From assembly GCA_963605405.1 (NCBI GenBank), contig CAVCUP010000017.1, positions 1-57,626 on the forward strand: a stretch of DNA of 57,626 nt, written 5' to 3'. Shown here one piece after another: positions 17,211 through 26,811 of this stretch. The position numbers and the translations under genes are program-made. The DNA is from Paratractidigestivibacter sp963605405 (lineage in GTDB: Bacteria > Actinomycetota > Coriobacteriia > Coriobacteriales > Atopobiaceae). Under the pieces are notes generated by a model that was not told the origin of the DNA, searched no databases, and saw only the letters and a list, made by a program, of their open reading frames with translations. How positions within the stretch are numbered: the stretch's first letter is position 1; each line of letters opens with the position of its first letter.

Positions 17211-18061
17211 CAGCAGGCAACCCCCCTGGGCTTGGCGGCTTCGGCGGCCAGGCGCTGCTCGGTCTCGACGTCCTCCTGCGCCGCGGCGGCGAGAATCGCG
17301 CGGCGGGTGAGGACCTCGGCGAGCTCGGCGCGGTAATCGGCGCTCGCGCGGCGGTCGGTTCCGTAGTTGAGGTAGCGGGCGTTCTCGCAGGCCGCGGCCA
17401 GCTGCTCGGGCGTGAAGCCGGCGGGCAGCGCGAGGTCCTCTCCCTCGAGGAACTTCGCCTTCTTGGGGCGGGCGCCCACGGCGAGGTGCCACTCGTTCTC
17501 CCACAGCGCCGCGCAGGCGTTGAGCGTGGAGAAGTCGGTGGCGGAGTTGCGCAGGCACTGGAAGCTCGCGCGGTAGTCGTGCTTCTTCACCACGATGCGC
17601 TCGAGGATGTCGCGAGCGGCGCCGCCGTTGACGAAGTCGCAGAAACGCATGGTGCCGGCGCCCGTGAACTCCACCCAGGTGTCGAGGGGCAGAAGCGCGG
17701 TGACGATGTCCGAGAATCCCATGCGCGCGTAGGCCGAGCCGCCCACCGTGGCGAGGTTGCGGAACTGCGTGCCGATGATGTCGTGCACGCCGTCGGTGAA
17801 GACCCCGCGCGTCATGCGTCGGAACGCCTCGTGGTTCTCGAGCTGGCCGAGCGTGACCATGGCGCCGATGACGAAGGCGTCGTCGGTCTCTTCTATCTGG
17901 TCGAGGCCGCAGCCCGCGAGGTCGATGCCCAGCGGGATGGTGCGGTCCGATAGCCTGAGCCACATCATGCCGCCTATGACGGTGGCGAGTCGGTTCCCCT
18001 GCAGGAGCTCGTAGGCTTCCTGCGTGGTGCCGGGGCGAGCGTATTGCTCGAATTTGAGCAC
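17210..18061 (-). CDS. FAD-binding subunit of the molybdenum hydroxylase (XdhB/CoxM-like)
   Basis: The 283-residue protein is the electron-transfer flavoprotein partner of the fused subunit downstream. It starts LKFEQYARPGTTQEAYELL, as CoxM-type subunits do. The FAD-contact segments are ATVIGGMMWLRL near residues 30-41 and a degenerate GxQFRNLATVGGSAY near 98-113. An ALLPLDTWVEF strand and a C-terminal CO-dehydrogenase flavoprotein-type domain follow. It is the first gene of a two-gene operon; the start ATG lies at 18061 and the promoter should fall in 18062-18200. Electrons would pass from Mo through 2Fe-2S to FAD. Confidence 0.88.
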   Translation of the reverse strand: MLKFEQYARPGTTQEAYELLQGNRLATVIGGMMWLRLSDRTIPLGIDLAGCGLDQIEETDDAFVIGAMVTLGQLENHEAFRRMTRGVFTDGVHDIIGTQFRNLATVGGSAYARMGFSDIVTALLPLDTWVEFTGAGTMRFCDFVNGGAARDILERIVVKKHDYRASFQCLRNSATDFSTLNACAALWENEWHLAVGARPKKAKFLEGEDLALPAGFTPEQLAAACENARYLNYGTDRRASADYRAELAEVLTRRAILAAAAQEDVETEQRLAAEAAKPRGVAC

Positions 18062-18469
18062 GATTCCTCCTCGGGTCGCGCACTGAACCTTATTTACAAC
18101 GGATTGTCAAGTTTACAACAGGTAAGAGGTGCGATTCGGCCCGGTTGCGGCGCCTACGTTGTATTTCCTCGAGTACAGCGGGAGGCCTCCGCGTGCGCGC
18201 CCGGCGCCTTTCCTGCCGCTCCTTCGGCCCCCGTCGCAGGCGCGCGTCCCCTGCGGGGCCGCGATGGCGGCAAGAGACGCCCCGAGTGTTTCCGTCGTGT
18301 TGCCCGATTTCTCGCCAGTTTCCGTCGGATATCGCCTTGAGCAGCCAAAATGTGACGTTTGTTGCCTAGCGCAACTATCGTGTTTCGCCGTCCGCCGCCG
18401 TATACCTACCGTTCGCCGCCGTCCCCTATAACCACAACCACGCAACGACACGACGAAAGGAAGGCTTGG
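18062..18469. promoter_or_regulatory. 408-bp divergent regulatory region between hydroxylase and urea-transport operons
   Basis: I see no gene here. Near urtA there is a 13-bp direct repeat CGTYCGCCGCCGT at 18389-18401 and 18410-18422, spaced 21 bp (two helical turns). TATACC (18401-18406) overlaps the first copy and may be a -10 box. GTTGC-5-GCAAC (18361-18375) is a small inverted repeat just upstream. On the hydroxylase side, AT-rich sequence at 18089-18121 with repeated TTTACAAC is the likely minus-strand promoter area. Confidence 0.45.
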
Positions 18470-19762
18470 ATGGCAGCACCTCAGGCAAACCTGAGCCGCC
18501 GCTCGTTCGTGGGGCTCATGGGCCTCGCGGCCTCGGCGACGGCATTGGCCGGATGCAGCGGCAGCGCCGTTTCGCAGGTGGCTTCCGGCGGCTCCGGCAC
18601 CGACGGCGCCTCCGCGGCGGCGGACGGCACGGACGGCGTCTTCGGCGATACGATCAAGGTCGGCATTCTCCACTCGCTCTCGGGCACCATGGCGATCTCG
18701 GAGACCTCCGTCCGCGATGCCGAGGTCCTCGCCATCGACGAGATCAACGCCGCCGGCGGAGTCCTCGGCAAGAAGCTCGTGGCCGTCGTCGAGGACGGCG
18801 CCTCCTCTAACGCGACCTTCTCCGAGAAGGCCACGAAGCTGCTCGACTCCGACGGCGTGGCCTGCGTCTTCGGCTGCTGGACCTCGGCCTCCCGCAAGGC
18901 GGTCCTGCCCGTCTTCGAGTCCAAGAACGGCCTGCTCTGGTACCCCGTTCAGTACGAGGGCATGGAGTCGTCCAAGAATATCTTCTACGTGGGCGCGGCC
19001 CCCAACCAGCAGATCGTCCCGGCCGTCGACTACCTTGCCGAGAACTACGGCCCGCGCATCTTCCTCGTGGGCTCCGACTATGTCTTCCCCCGCACGGCCA
19101 ACTCCGTGATCAAGGCCCAGGCCGCCGCCAAGGGCTACGAGATCGTGGGCGAGACCTACACCCCCATGGGGCACACCGACTACGCCACGATCATCAATAA
19201 GATCCGCGCCGCCAAGCCCGACTTCGTCTTCAACACCCTGAACGGCGACTCCAACGTCAGCTTCTTCAAGCAGCTCAAGGACTCCGGCCTCACCTGCGAC
19301 GACGTCATGACCTGCTCGGTCTCCATCGCCGAGGAGGAGGTCGCGGGCATCGGCGCCTCCTACGTGGAGGGCCATCTCGTGAGCTGGAACTACTACCAGT
19401 CCACCGACACGCCCGAGAACGAGAGGTTCGTCAAGGCCTATAAGGCGGCCTACGGCGAGAGCCGCGTGACGGACGACCCCATCGAGGCCGGCTACGACGC
19501 CGTCTACCTGTGGAAGGCCGCCGTCGAGGCCGCCGGCTCCACCAACGTCGACAAGGTCCGTGCGGCTGCGGGCGGCATCACCTTCGATGCTCCCGAGGGC
19601 ACGATGACCATCGACGGCGAGAACCAGCACATGTACAAGCCGGTCCGCATCGGCCGCATCAATGCCGACGGCCTGATCGACGAGATCTGGTCCACGGGAG
19701 ACCCCGTCAAGCCCGACCCGTACCTGAAGACATACGACTGGGCCGCTGGCCTCAGCGATTAG
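18470..19762 (+). CDS. urtA: Urea ABC transporter substrate-binding lipoprotein UrtA
   Basis: This 430-residue protein is the extracellular binding protein of the branched-chain-amino-acid-type urea importer. The signal combines a twin-arginine-like SRRSFVGLMGLAAS with the lipobox LAGC (Cys near residue 30), so it is a surface lipoprotein. The mature part starts IKVGILHSLSGTMAISE and includes CVFGCWTSASRKAVLPVFE and LWYPVQYEGMESSKNIFYVGAAPNQQ, characteristic of UrtA. The ATG at 18470 is chosen because it follows GAAAGGAAGG and precedes the signal; the open frame further upstream lacks any signal. It heads the urtABCDE operon. Confidence 0.93.
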   Translation: MAAPQANLSRRSFVGLMGLAASATALAGCSGSAVSQVASGGSGTDGASAAADGTDGVFGDTIKVGILHSLSGTMAISETSVRDAEVLAIDEINAAGGVLGKKLVAVVEDGASSNATFSEKATKLLDSDGVACVFGCWTSASRKAVLPVFESKNGLLWYPVQYEGMESSKNIFYVGAAPNQQIVPAVDYLAENYGPRIFLVGSDYVFPRTANSVIKAQAAAKGYEIVGETYTPMGHTDYATIINKIRAAKPDFVFNTLNGDSNVSFFKQLKDSGLTCDDVMTCSVSIAEEEVAGIGASYVEGHLVSWNYYQSTDTPENERFVKAYKAAYGESRVTDDPIEAGYDAVYLWKAAVEAAGSTNVDKVRAAAGGITFDAPEGTMTIDGENQHMYKPVRIGRINADGLIDEIWSTGDPVKPDPYLKTYDWAAGLSD

Positions 19763-19772
19763 GAGGTGTGAC

Positions 19773-20675
19773 GTGGAAACCATCCTTATGCAGGTGTTCA
19801 ACGGCATCAGCCTGAGCTCCATCCTGCTTCTGGCCGCCATCGGCCTGGCCATCACCTTCGGCCTCATGGGCGTCATCAACATGGCCCACGGCGAGTTCAT
19901 GATGATCGGCGCCTACACGGCCTACGTCGTGCAGAACGTCTTCAAGTCCGTCGCGCCCGCGGCCCTGGGCGCCTACGTGCCCGTGGCCATCGTCGCGAGC
20001 TTCGTCGTTGCGGCCCTTCTCGGCCTGGCGTTGGAGAAGCTCGTCATCTGCCATCTCTACGGGCGCACCGAGGACTCGCTTCTCGTCACCTGGGGCGTGA
20101 GCCTGATTCTCCAGCAGGCCGCCCGCAACCTCTTCGGCTCCGCCAACGTCGGCGTCGAGGTTCCGGCCTACATGCAGGGGTCCCTCCAGATCGGCGGCGT
20201 CTACCTGCCCTACACGCGCATCTGGATCCTCGTGATCGCCATCGTCGCGCTCGTGGCCGTCTATGTGCTCATGTTCCGCACGCGCTGGGGCCGCAACATC
20301 CGCGCCGTCATGCAGAACCGCCAGATGGCGAGCGCGCTCGGCGTGAACACCCGCCGCATCGACGGCGTCACCTTCGCCTTCGGCTGCGGGCTTGCGGGAC
20401 TTGCCGGCTGCACCCTCACCTGGATCGGCCTCATCGGCTCCACGCTCGGCCAGAACTACATCGTCAACGCCTTCATGACCGTCGTTGTGGGCGGCGTGGG
20501 CTCCATCTTCGGCAGCGTCTTCGGCGCGGGCTTCATCGGCATCGGCCAGTCCGCCTTCGAGTTCATGACGGACGCCTCCATCGGCCAGGTGCTCATCTTC
20601 GTCTGCATCGTGATCCTGCTCCAGTTCAAGCCCAAGGGCCTCTTCGAGACCCACAACCGCTCGCTCGAGGATTAA
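19773..20675 (+). CDS. urtB: Urea ABC transporter permease UrtB
   Basis: The 300-residue polytopic permease belongs to the LivH-like family. It has about eight membrane helices. Key patterns are GLAITFGLMGVINMAHGEFMMIGAYTAY near residues 25-50, the TWGVSLILQQAARNLFG segment near 108-124 and VNAFMTVVVGGVGSIFGSVFGA near 230-251. The start is GTG 19773 with AGGAGG seven bases upstream. It pairs with UrtC to form the membrane channel. Confidence 0.93.
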   Translation: METILMQVFNGISLSSILLLAAIGLAITFGLMGVINMAHGEFMMIGAYTAYVVQNVFKSVAPAALGAYVPVAIVASFVVAALLGLALEKLVICHLYGRTEDSLLVTWGVSLILQQAARNLFGSANVGVEVPAYMQGSLQIGGVYLPYTRIWILVIAIVALVAVYVLMFRTRWGRNIRAVMQNRQMASALGVNTRRIDGVTFAFGCGLAGLAGCTLTWIGLIGSTLGQNYIVNAFMTVVVGGVGSIFGSVFGAGFIGIGQSAFEFMTDASIGQVLIFVCIVILLQFKPKGLFETHNRSLED

Positions 20676-20691
20676 GGGGGTGTTCCGCTAA

Positions 20692-21782
20692 ATGTCCGAG
20701 AAGAAATCCTACAAGTGGGTCGTCGCCGCGGTCGTCTTCGTCGTTCTCGCCGTGCTTCCCTTCGTGCTCCCGATGTTTCGCGTGAGCCTCATCGCCAAGT
20801 ACATGTGCTTCGCCATCGTGGCCCTCGGCCTCGACATGATCTGGGGCTACACGGGCATCATGAGCCTCGGCCACGGCGTCTACTTCGGCCTCGGCGCCTA
20901 TGTGATGGCCATGTACCTCAAGCTCGAGGCCGCGGGCGGCGGGCTGCCCGACTTCATGACCTGGGCCGGGTTCGACAGCCTGCCCTTCTGGTGGGCGCCC
21001 TTCACCAACCCCGCCTTCGCCTTCGTCATGGTCATCGTGGTGCCCGTGCTCGTCGCCGTGGTCATCGGCCTGCTCACCTTCCTGAACCGTATCCGCGGCG
21101 TCTACTTCACGATCCTCTCGCAGGCGCTGGCCATGATCCTCTCCGTCCTGCTCATCGGCTGCCAGCAGTACACCGGCGGCTCCAACGGCCTCACCGACTT
21201 CGACACCCTGCTCGGCTTCTCGCTCGACGCGAGCTCGACCAAGCTCGTGCTCTACTACGTGACGCTCGTCGTGCTCGTCGCCCTGTTCTGCCTGTGCACC
21301 TTCCTCGTCGGCCGCCGCGTGGGCAAGATCCTCATCGCCATCCGCGACTCCGAGAACCGAGTGCGCTTCACCGGCTACAACACCGCGTTCTTCAAGGTGT
21401 TCGTCTACGCGCTCTCCGCCGCCATCGCGGGCATCGCCGGCGCCCTCTACGTGAGCCAGGTCGGCATCATCACCCCGTCCGACGTGGCCGTCTCGCCCTC
21501 CATCGAGATGCTCATCTGGGTCGCCATCGGCGGCAAGGGCACGCTCGCCGGCCCGATCCTGGGCGCGCTTCTCGTAAACGGCGTGAAGACCTTCGCGTCC
21601 GAGAGCTTCCCGGACCTCTGGAGCTACGGCCTCGGCCTCGTATGCGTGCTCGTGATCCTCTTCCTCCCCGGCGGCCTCATGTCGATCAAGGACGTCCCCG
21701 CGCGATTCCGCGCATGGCGCGCGTCCAGGAACGGCGGCGTCGTATCCACCCCTGAGCTCGGAGAAGAAGGAGGCCAGGCATA

Positions 21783-21783
<1 letters not shown>
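20692..21783 (+). CDS. urtC: Urea ABC transporter permease UrtC
   Basis: The 363-residue LivM-like permease has about ten membrane helices. ALGLDMIWGYTGIMSLGHGVYFGLGAY near residue 45 and GCQQYTGGSNGLTDF near 158 are typical of UrtC. AGIAGALYVSQVGIITPSDV near 240 is another typical block. WVAIGGKGTLAGPILGALLVN near 275-295 is the ATPase-coupling region. The stop TAA shares its last base with the urtD start (TAATG), so translation is coupled. Confidence 0.93.
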
Positions 21784-22601
<818 letters not shown>

Positions 22602-23300
22602 ATGGCCGAGAAGGTGCTTGAGGTCGCGGGCCTTTGGGCCGGATACGGCGAGGGCATGGTCCTGCAGGGCGTCGACGTGGCCGCGGAGCGCGGGCGCGTC
22701 ACCTGCCTCGTGGGGCGCAACGGCGCCGGCAAGACGACCACGCTGAAGACGCTGATGGGGCTTCTCACCGCTGCGAAGGGAAGCGTGAAGGTCGGCGGCG
22801 TCGACGTGACGTCGCTGCCGCCCTACGAGCGCGCGCATGCCGGCATCGGCTATGTGCCGCAGGGGCGCGAGATTTTTCCGCAGCTCACGGTGCGCGAGAA
22901 CCTGCAGCTCGGGCTCGAGGCGCGCGGCGGCAAGGGAGAGATCGACGAGTCCATCTTCGAGACCTTCCCCATCCTGCGCGAGTTCCTCGACCGCAAGGGC
23001 GGCGACCTCTCCGGCGGCCAGCAGCAGCAGCTCGCCATTGCCCGCGCGCTCATGGGCAAGCCCAAGGTGCTCGTGCTCGACGAGCCGACCGAGGGCATCC
23101 AGCCCAACGTCATCGACGAGATCGGTGACGTCCTGCGCCGGATCTCCGACGACATCGCCGTCTTCATCGTCGAGCAGTACCTCGAGTTCGTGCTCGGCAT
23201 CGCCGACGACTGCTACGTGCTCGAGAAGGGCCGCGTGATCATGCACGGTGCGCCGGCAGAGCTCGACCAGGCCAAGCTGCAGGAGACGATGTCGCTCTAG
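22602..23300 (+). CDS. urtE: Urea ABC transporter ATP-binding protein UrtE
   Basis: The 232-residue ATPase is of LivF type. It has Walker A GRNGAGKTTTLKTLMG, a Q-loop YVPQGREIFPQLTV and signature LSGGQQQQLAIARALMGKP. Walker B is VLVLDEPTEGIQPNV and VEQYLEF stands at the H-loop. The EGIQPNVIDEIG stretch is characteristic of UrtE. It starts at the base after the urtD stop and closes the transporter operon, with a terminator about 80 bp downstream. Confidence 0.94.
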   Translation: MAEKVLEVAGLWAGYGEGMVLQGVDVAAERGRVTCLVGRNGAGKTTTLKTLMGLLTAAKGSVKVGGVDVTSLPPYERAHAGIGYVPQGREIFPQLTVRENLQLGLEARGGKGEIDESIFETFPILREFLDRKGGDLSGGQQQQLAIARALMGKPKVLVLDEPTEGIQPNVIDEIGDVLRRISDDIAVFIVEQYLEFVLGIADDCYVLEKGRVIMHGAPAELDQAKLQETMSL

Positions 23301-23377
23301 ACGGGCCTGCGTCGGGCCGGGAGGTCCCCGCCATACGGAAGCCGCCTGAGCGGGCGTCTTGCCGAGAAGCACTGGGT

Positions 23378-23412
23378 AGCCCAGGTAGGCAATAGCGCTT
23401 ACCTGGGCTTCT
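23378..23412 (+). terminator. Terminator after urtE
   Basis: AGCCCAGGTA (23378-23387) pairs perfectly with TACCTGGGCT (23400-23409) and is followed by TCTTTG. It separates the transporter operon from the urease operon. Confidence 0.75.
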
Positions 23413-23676
23413 TTGCGTTGAGGGACGCGGTATATGGGCGAAAGGGCCACACGGAGCCTCCTTCGGCCCAGGCGCTCGCCCGGCGAATCCCGCAGCGGCC
23501 ACGGGGCAGGGGACAGGGAAGGGCAAAGAGAGGCGAAGGGACGGCGGGCAGGCCCTCCGCGGGATTGTTTCGCCGTGTTTCGGCATGTTACACGTGTTGC
23601 CCACGGCGGTTAAGGCCGGGCAAACCCGCCGAATCGCGCCGTACTATACCCTCGACACCCAAACGAAGGGAGAACC
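23413..23676 (+). promoter_or_regulatory. Upstream region of the urease operon
   Basis: This 264-bp region has no gene that I can support. Close to ureA there is an 8-bp palindrome ACACGTGT (23590-23597) inside GTTACACGTGTTGC, and a TACTAT box (23642-23647) that could be a -10 element. Whether urease is regulated by nitrogen, nickel or pH cannot be read from these signals. Confidence 0.4.
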
Positions 23677-23979
23677 ATGCGCCTCAACGACAAGGACCAG
23701 GAGAAGCTGATGCTGCACCTGGCCGGACAGCTCGCCCATGAGCGCCGCGAGCGCGGGCTCAAGCTCAACTATCCCGAGGCGGTCGCGCTCATCAGCTCCG
23801 ACCTGCTCGAGCTTGCCCGCGACGGCCACGACGTGAGCGAGCTCATGACCCTGGGCCGCCAGATCCTCTGCGCCGACGACGTGATGGATGGCGTGCCTGC
23901 CATGGTCAAGGAAGTCCAGGTAGAGGCCACGTTCCCGGACGGCACCAAGCTCGTGACCGTACACGACCCGATCCAGTAG
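23677..23979 (+). CDS. ureA: Urease subunit gamma
   Basis: The 100-residue protein is full length for UreA. It has the family pattern MRLNDKDQEKLMLHLAGQLAHERRxRGLKLNYPEA at the N-terminus (family positions 1-35). VPAMVKEVQVEATFPDGTKLVTVHDPI follows at the C-terminus (positions about 74-100). UreA is the small structural subunit of the cytoplasmic nickel enzyme that hydrolyses urea. AAGGGAG precedes the ATG, and ureB starts 11 bp downstream. Confidence 0.97.
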   Translation: MRLNDKDQEKLMLHLAGQLAHERRERGLKLNYPEAVALISSDLLELARDGHDVSELMTLGRQILCADDVMDGVPAMVKEVQVEATFPDGTKLVTVHDPIQ

Positions 23980-23990
23980 GGGGCAAAGCG

Positions 23991-24422
23991 ATGATTCCTG
24001 GCGAGGTTATCTGCGCCGAGGGCGCAATCGAGCTCAACGCGGGCCGCAAGACCCTCGAGCTCGCCGTTACCAACCTGGGCGACCGACCGGTGCAGGTCGG
24101 CAGCCACTTCCACTTCTTTGAGGTCAACCGCTGCCTCAGCTTCGACCGCGCGGCCGCCTTCGGCTACCGCCTGGATGTCCCCTCCGGCAACTCCGTGCGC
24201 TTCGAGCCGGGCGAGGAGAAGGTCGTGCAGCTCGTTGAGCTGGGCGGCGCCAAGACCGTGTACGGACTGAACGACCTCACGCGCGACGTCTGCGCGCCGC
24301 GTACCGCCGCCGCGAGCCTGGAGCGCGCGAGCCGCCGCGGCTTCGACGAGTACGTCGAGGGCGTGGCCGCGGGCTTCGAGCCCGGTTGGGACGACGGCAT
24401 CGACGCAGCTAAGGAGGCCTAA
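23991..24422 (+). CDS. ureB: Urease subunit beta
   Basis: The 143-residue protein begins with the UreB signature IPGEVICAEGAIELNAGR and carries DRPVQVGSHFHFFEVN near residue 40. VRFEPGEEKVVQLVELGG and VYGLNDLT follow near 75-105. It has about 35 C-terminal residues beyond the conserved core, a common length variation. UreB completes the (alpha-beta-gamma) trimer. The stop lies three bases before the ureC start. Confidence 0.97.
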   Translation: MIPGEVICAEGAIELNAGRKTLELAVTNLGDRPVQVGSHFHFFEVNRCLSFDRAAAFGYRLDVPSGNSVRFEPGEEKVVQLVELGGAKTVYGLNDLTRDVCAPRTAAASLERASRRGFDEYVEGVAAGFEPGWDDGIDAAKEA

Positions 24423-24425
24423 GCG

Positions 24426-26147
24426 ATGGCCATTCAGATTTCTCGGCAGAAGTACGCGGCCATGTACGGCCCCACCACGGGCGACAAGGTTCGCTTGGCC
24501 GACACGAGCCTGGTGATCGAGGTCGAGCGCGACCTCACCACCTACGGCGACGAGGCCAAGTTCGGCGGCGGCAAGACCCTGCGCGACGGCATGGGCCAGA
24601 ACGTCCGTTCCACGAGCGCCGACGGCGTGCTCGACCTCGTGATCACGAACGCCCTCATCCTCGACTACACCGGTATCTACAAGGCCGACATCGGCATCAA
24701 GGGCGGCTACATCGTGGGTATCGGACATGCCGGCAACCCCGACACGATGGACAACGTGACCCCCGGCATGACCGTGGGCGCGGGCACCGAGGCGCTGGCC
24801 GGCGAGGGCCTGATCGTCACGGCCGGCGGCATCGATACCCATATCCACTTCATCTGCCCGCAGCAGATCGACTGCGCGCTCTACTCCGGCGTGACCACGA
24901 TGATCGGCGGCGGCACGGGCCCGGCCGACGGCACGAACGCCGTCACCTCGACCCCCGGCCCCTGGAATATCCACATGATGCTCAAGGCCGCCGAGGACTA
25001 CCCCATGAACCTGGGCTTTACCGGCAAGGGCAACTGCTCCGACGAGCGTCCCCTGGCCGAGCAGATCGAGGCCGGCGCCATCGGCCTCAAGGTCCACGAG
25101 GACTGGGGCGCGACGCCCGCGGCCATCAACCACGCGCTCAACGTGGCCGATGCCTACGACGTGCAGGTTTCTCTGCACACGGACACGCTCAACGAGGCCG
25201 GCTGCGTCGAGGACACCATCGCCGCCATCGGTGGGCGCGCCATCCACACCTACCACACCGAGGGCGCCGGCGGCGGCCACGCGCCGGACATCATCCGCGC
25301 GGCGGCCGAGCCGAACATCCTGCCCAGCTCCACGAACCCCACCATGCCCTTCACGGTGAACACCCTCGATGAGCACATGGACATGCTCATGGTCTGCCAC
25401 CACCTGGACAAGTCCATCCCCGAGGACGTGGCCTTCGCGGACTCCCGCATCCGCCCCGAGACGATCGCGGCCGAGGACGTCCTGCAGGACATGGGCGTCT
25501 TCTCCATGATGAGCTCCGACTCGCAGGCCATGGGCCGCGTGGGCGAGGTCGTGACCCGCACCTGGCAGACGGCCTCCAAGATGCGCGACCAGCGCGGGCC
25601 GCTGCCCGAGGACGAGGGCCACGGCAACGACAACTTCCGCGCGCGCCGCTATGTGGCCAAGTACACGATCAACCCGGCGCTCACCCACGGCATCGCCGAT
25701 TACGTGGGCTCCGTCGAGGTGGGCAAGTTCGCAGACCTCGTGCTGTGGAACCCGGCCTTCTTCGGCTCGCGCCCGGACGTCATCGTCAAGGGCGGCATGA
25801 TCGTGGCCTCCAAGATGGGTGACGCAAACGCGTCGATCCCCACGACCGAGCCGGTGACCTACCGCCACATGTTCGCGGCCGACGGCCTCGCCCGCGCCAC
25901 GAGCTGCCTTACCTTCGTCTCGCAGGCCGCCCTCGACCTCGAGGTTCCCAAGCAGCTGGGCCTGCAGAAGCACTGCGCCGCCGTCCACGGCTGCCGCACC
26001 GTCGGCAAGAAGGACATGCGCCTGAACGACGCGACCCCCGCCATCGAGGTCGACCCCGAGACCTACAAGGTGACCGTCGACGGCGAGCAAGCCACCTGCG
26101 AGCCCGCAAAGAAGCTGCCGCTCACGCAGCTCTACAACCTGTTCTAG
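24426..26147 (+). CDS. ureC: Urease catalytic subunit alpha
   Basis: This 573-residue subunit holds the dinuclear nickel site. Visible active-site elements are THIHFICPQQ (first His pair, near residue 138), the carbamylated Lys in GAIGLKVHEDWG (Lys222) and SLHTDTLNE. HTYHTEGAGGGHAPD (near 278) and VCHHLDKSIPEDVAFADSRIR (flap Cys324 and His325-326) follow. The catalytic set looks intact. AAGGAGG precedes the ATG. Together with the complete chaperone set downstream it predicts an active urease. Confidence 0.98.
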   Translation: MAIQISRQKYAAMYGPTTGDKVRLADTSLVIEVERDLTTYGDEAKFGGGKTLRDGMGQNVRSTSADGVLDLVITNALILDYTGIYKADIGIKGGYIVGIGHAGNPDTMDNVTPGMTVGAGTEALAGEGLIVTAGGIDTHIHFICPQQIDCALYSGVTTMIGGGTGPADGTNAVTSTPGPWNIHMMLKAAEDYPMNLGFTGKGNCSDERPLAEQIEAGAIGLKVHEDWGATPAAINHALNVADAYDVQVSLHTDTLNEAGCVEDTIAAIGGRAIHTYHTEGAGGGHAPDIIRAAAEPNILPSSTNPTMPFTVNTLDEHMDMLMVCHHLDKSIPEDVAFADSRIRPETIAAEDVLQDMGVFSMMSSDSQAMGRVGEVVTRTWQTASKMRDQRGPLPEDEGHGNDNFRARRYVAKYTINPALTHGIADYVGSVEVGKFADLVLWNPAFFGSRPDVIVKGGMIVASKMGDANASIPTTEPVTYRHMFAADGLARATSCLTFVSQAALDLEVPKQLGLQKHCAAVHGCRTVGKKDMRLNDATPAIEVDPETYKVTVDGEQATCEPAKKLPLTQLYNLF

Positions 26148-26157
26148 GAGGGGCCGG

Positions 26158-26811
26158 ATGCTCTGCGAAGAAGTGCTCGGCAACCTGTCCGACGAGGAAT
26201 GGGCCGGCCTCGTGGCCGGCGACGCGACGGTCGACTACGTTGACGTCGACTGGCATGAGGCCTTCAAGAAGCTGCACCGCAAGACGAGCGCGGGCGGCCG
26301 TGAGGTCGGCGTGCGCCTGGGCGACTGGGTACTCTCGCGCGGGCTCTCCGACGGGGACGTGCTCGGCGTCGAGGAGGGCACGGACGGCGGGGAGGCGATC
26401 GTCGCCGTGCGTCTCTTGCCGACGAAATGCCTGGTCATCCACGTGGACGCGGGGCATGCGTTCATGCTGGCCCGCGTGGGCTGGGAGGTCGGCAACACGC
26501 ATACGCCGCTGTTCTGGGGAGAAGACGGGCTCGAGCTGCTCTGCGAGTACACCGAGCCGGTCGAGCGGCTCCTCACGGGGCTTCACGGCGTTGCGGTGAC
26601 GGCGGCCGATCGGGTGCTCGACCCGGCGCGGCGGGTCTCGTCGAGCGCGCACGTGCATCCGCACGGCGCACACGACCATGGCGATCACGACCAGGGCGAT
26701 CACGGTGAGCACGGGCACGGCGCGCACGCGCACGACCATGGCGACCGTCCCGGTCACTGTCACGGCCATGGCGGCCACTGCTGCGGCGCCCACCACCATG
26801 ACCATAACTGA
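26158..26811 (+). CDS. ureE: Urease accessory nickel-carrier protein UreE
   Basis: This metallochaperone delivers nickel to the UreG/UreF/UreD complex. It has 217 residues: a UreE N-terminal beta domain, the C-terminal metal domain with KCLVIHVDAGHAFMLARVGWEVGNTHTPLFW near 90-120, and a His-rich tail. From about residue 162 to the end the tail is dominated by His, Asp and Gly with a few Cys, giving high nickel capacity. The last 14 bases overlap the ureF start, so translation of the two is coupled. Confidence 0.95.
   Translation: MLCEEVLGNLSDEEWAGLVAGDATVDYVDVDWHEAFKKLHRKTSAGGREVGVRLGDWVLSRGLSDGDVLGVEEGTDGGEAIVAVRLLPTKCLVIHVDAGHAFMLARVGWEVGNTHTPLFWGEDGLELLCEYTEPVERLLTGLHGVAVTAADRVLDPARRVSSSAHVHPHGAHDHGDHDQGDHGEHGHGAHAHDHGDRPGHCHGHGGHCCGAHHHDHN

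Noticed and set aside
17211..18083. N-terminal extension of the hydroxylase frame to 18083
   Set aside because: Upstream of 17210 the frame overlaps the FAD subunit and reads Arg-rich nonsense. The ferredoxin-like domain starts right after ATG 17210.
23590..23597. Nitrogen-regulator (GlnR-type) box before ureA
   Set aside because: ACACGTGT is a short palindrome but does not fit the GTnAC-n6-GaAAC form; too weak to name a regulator.
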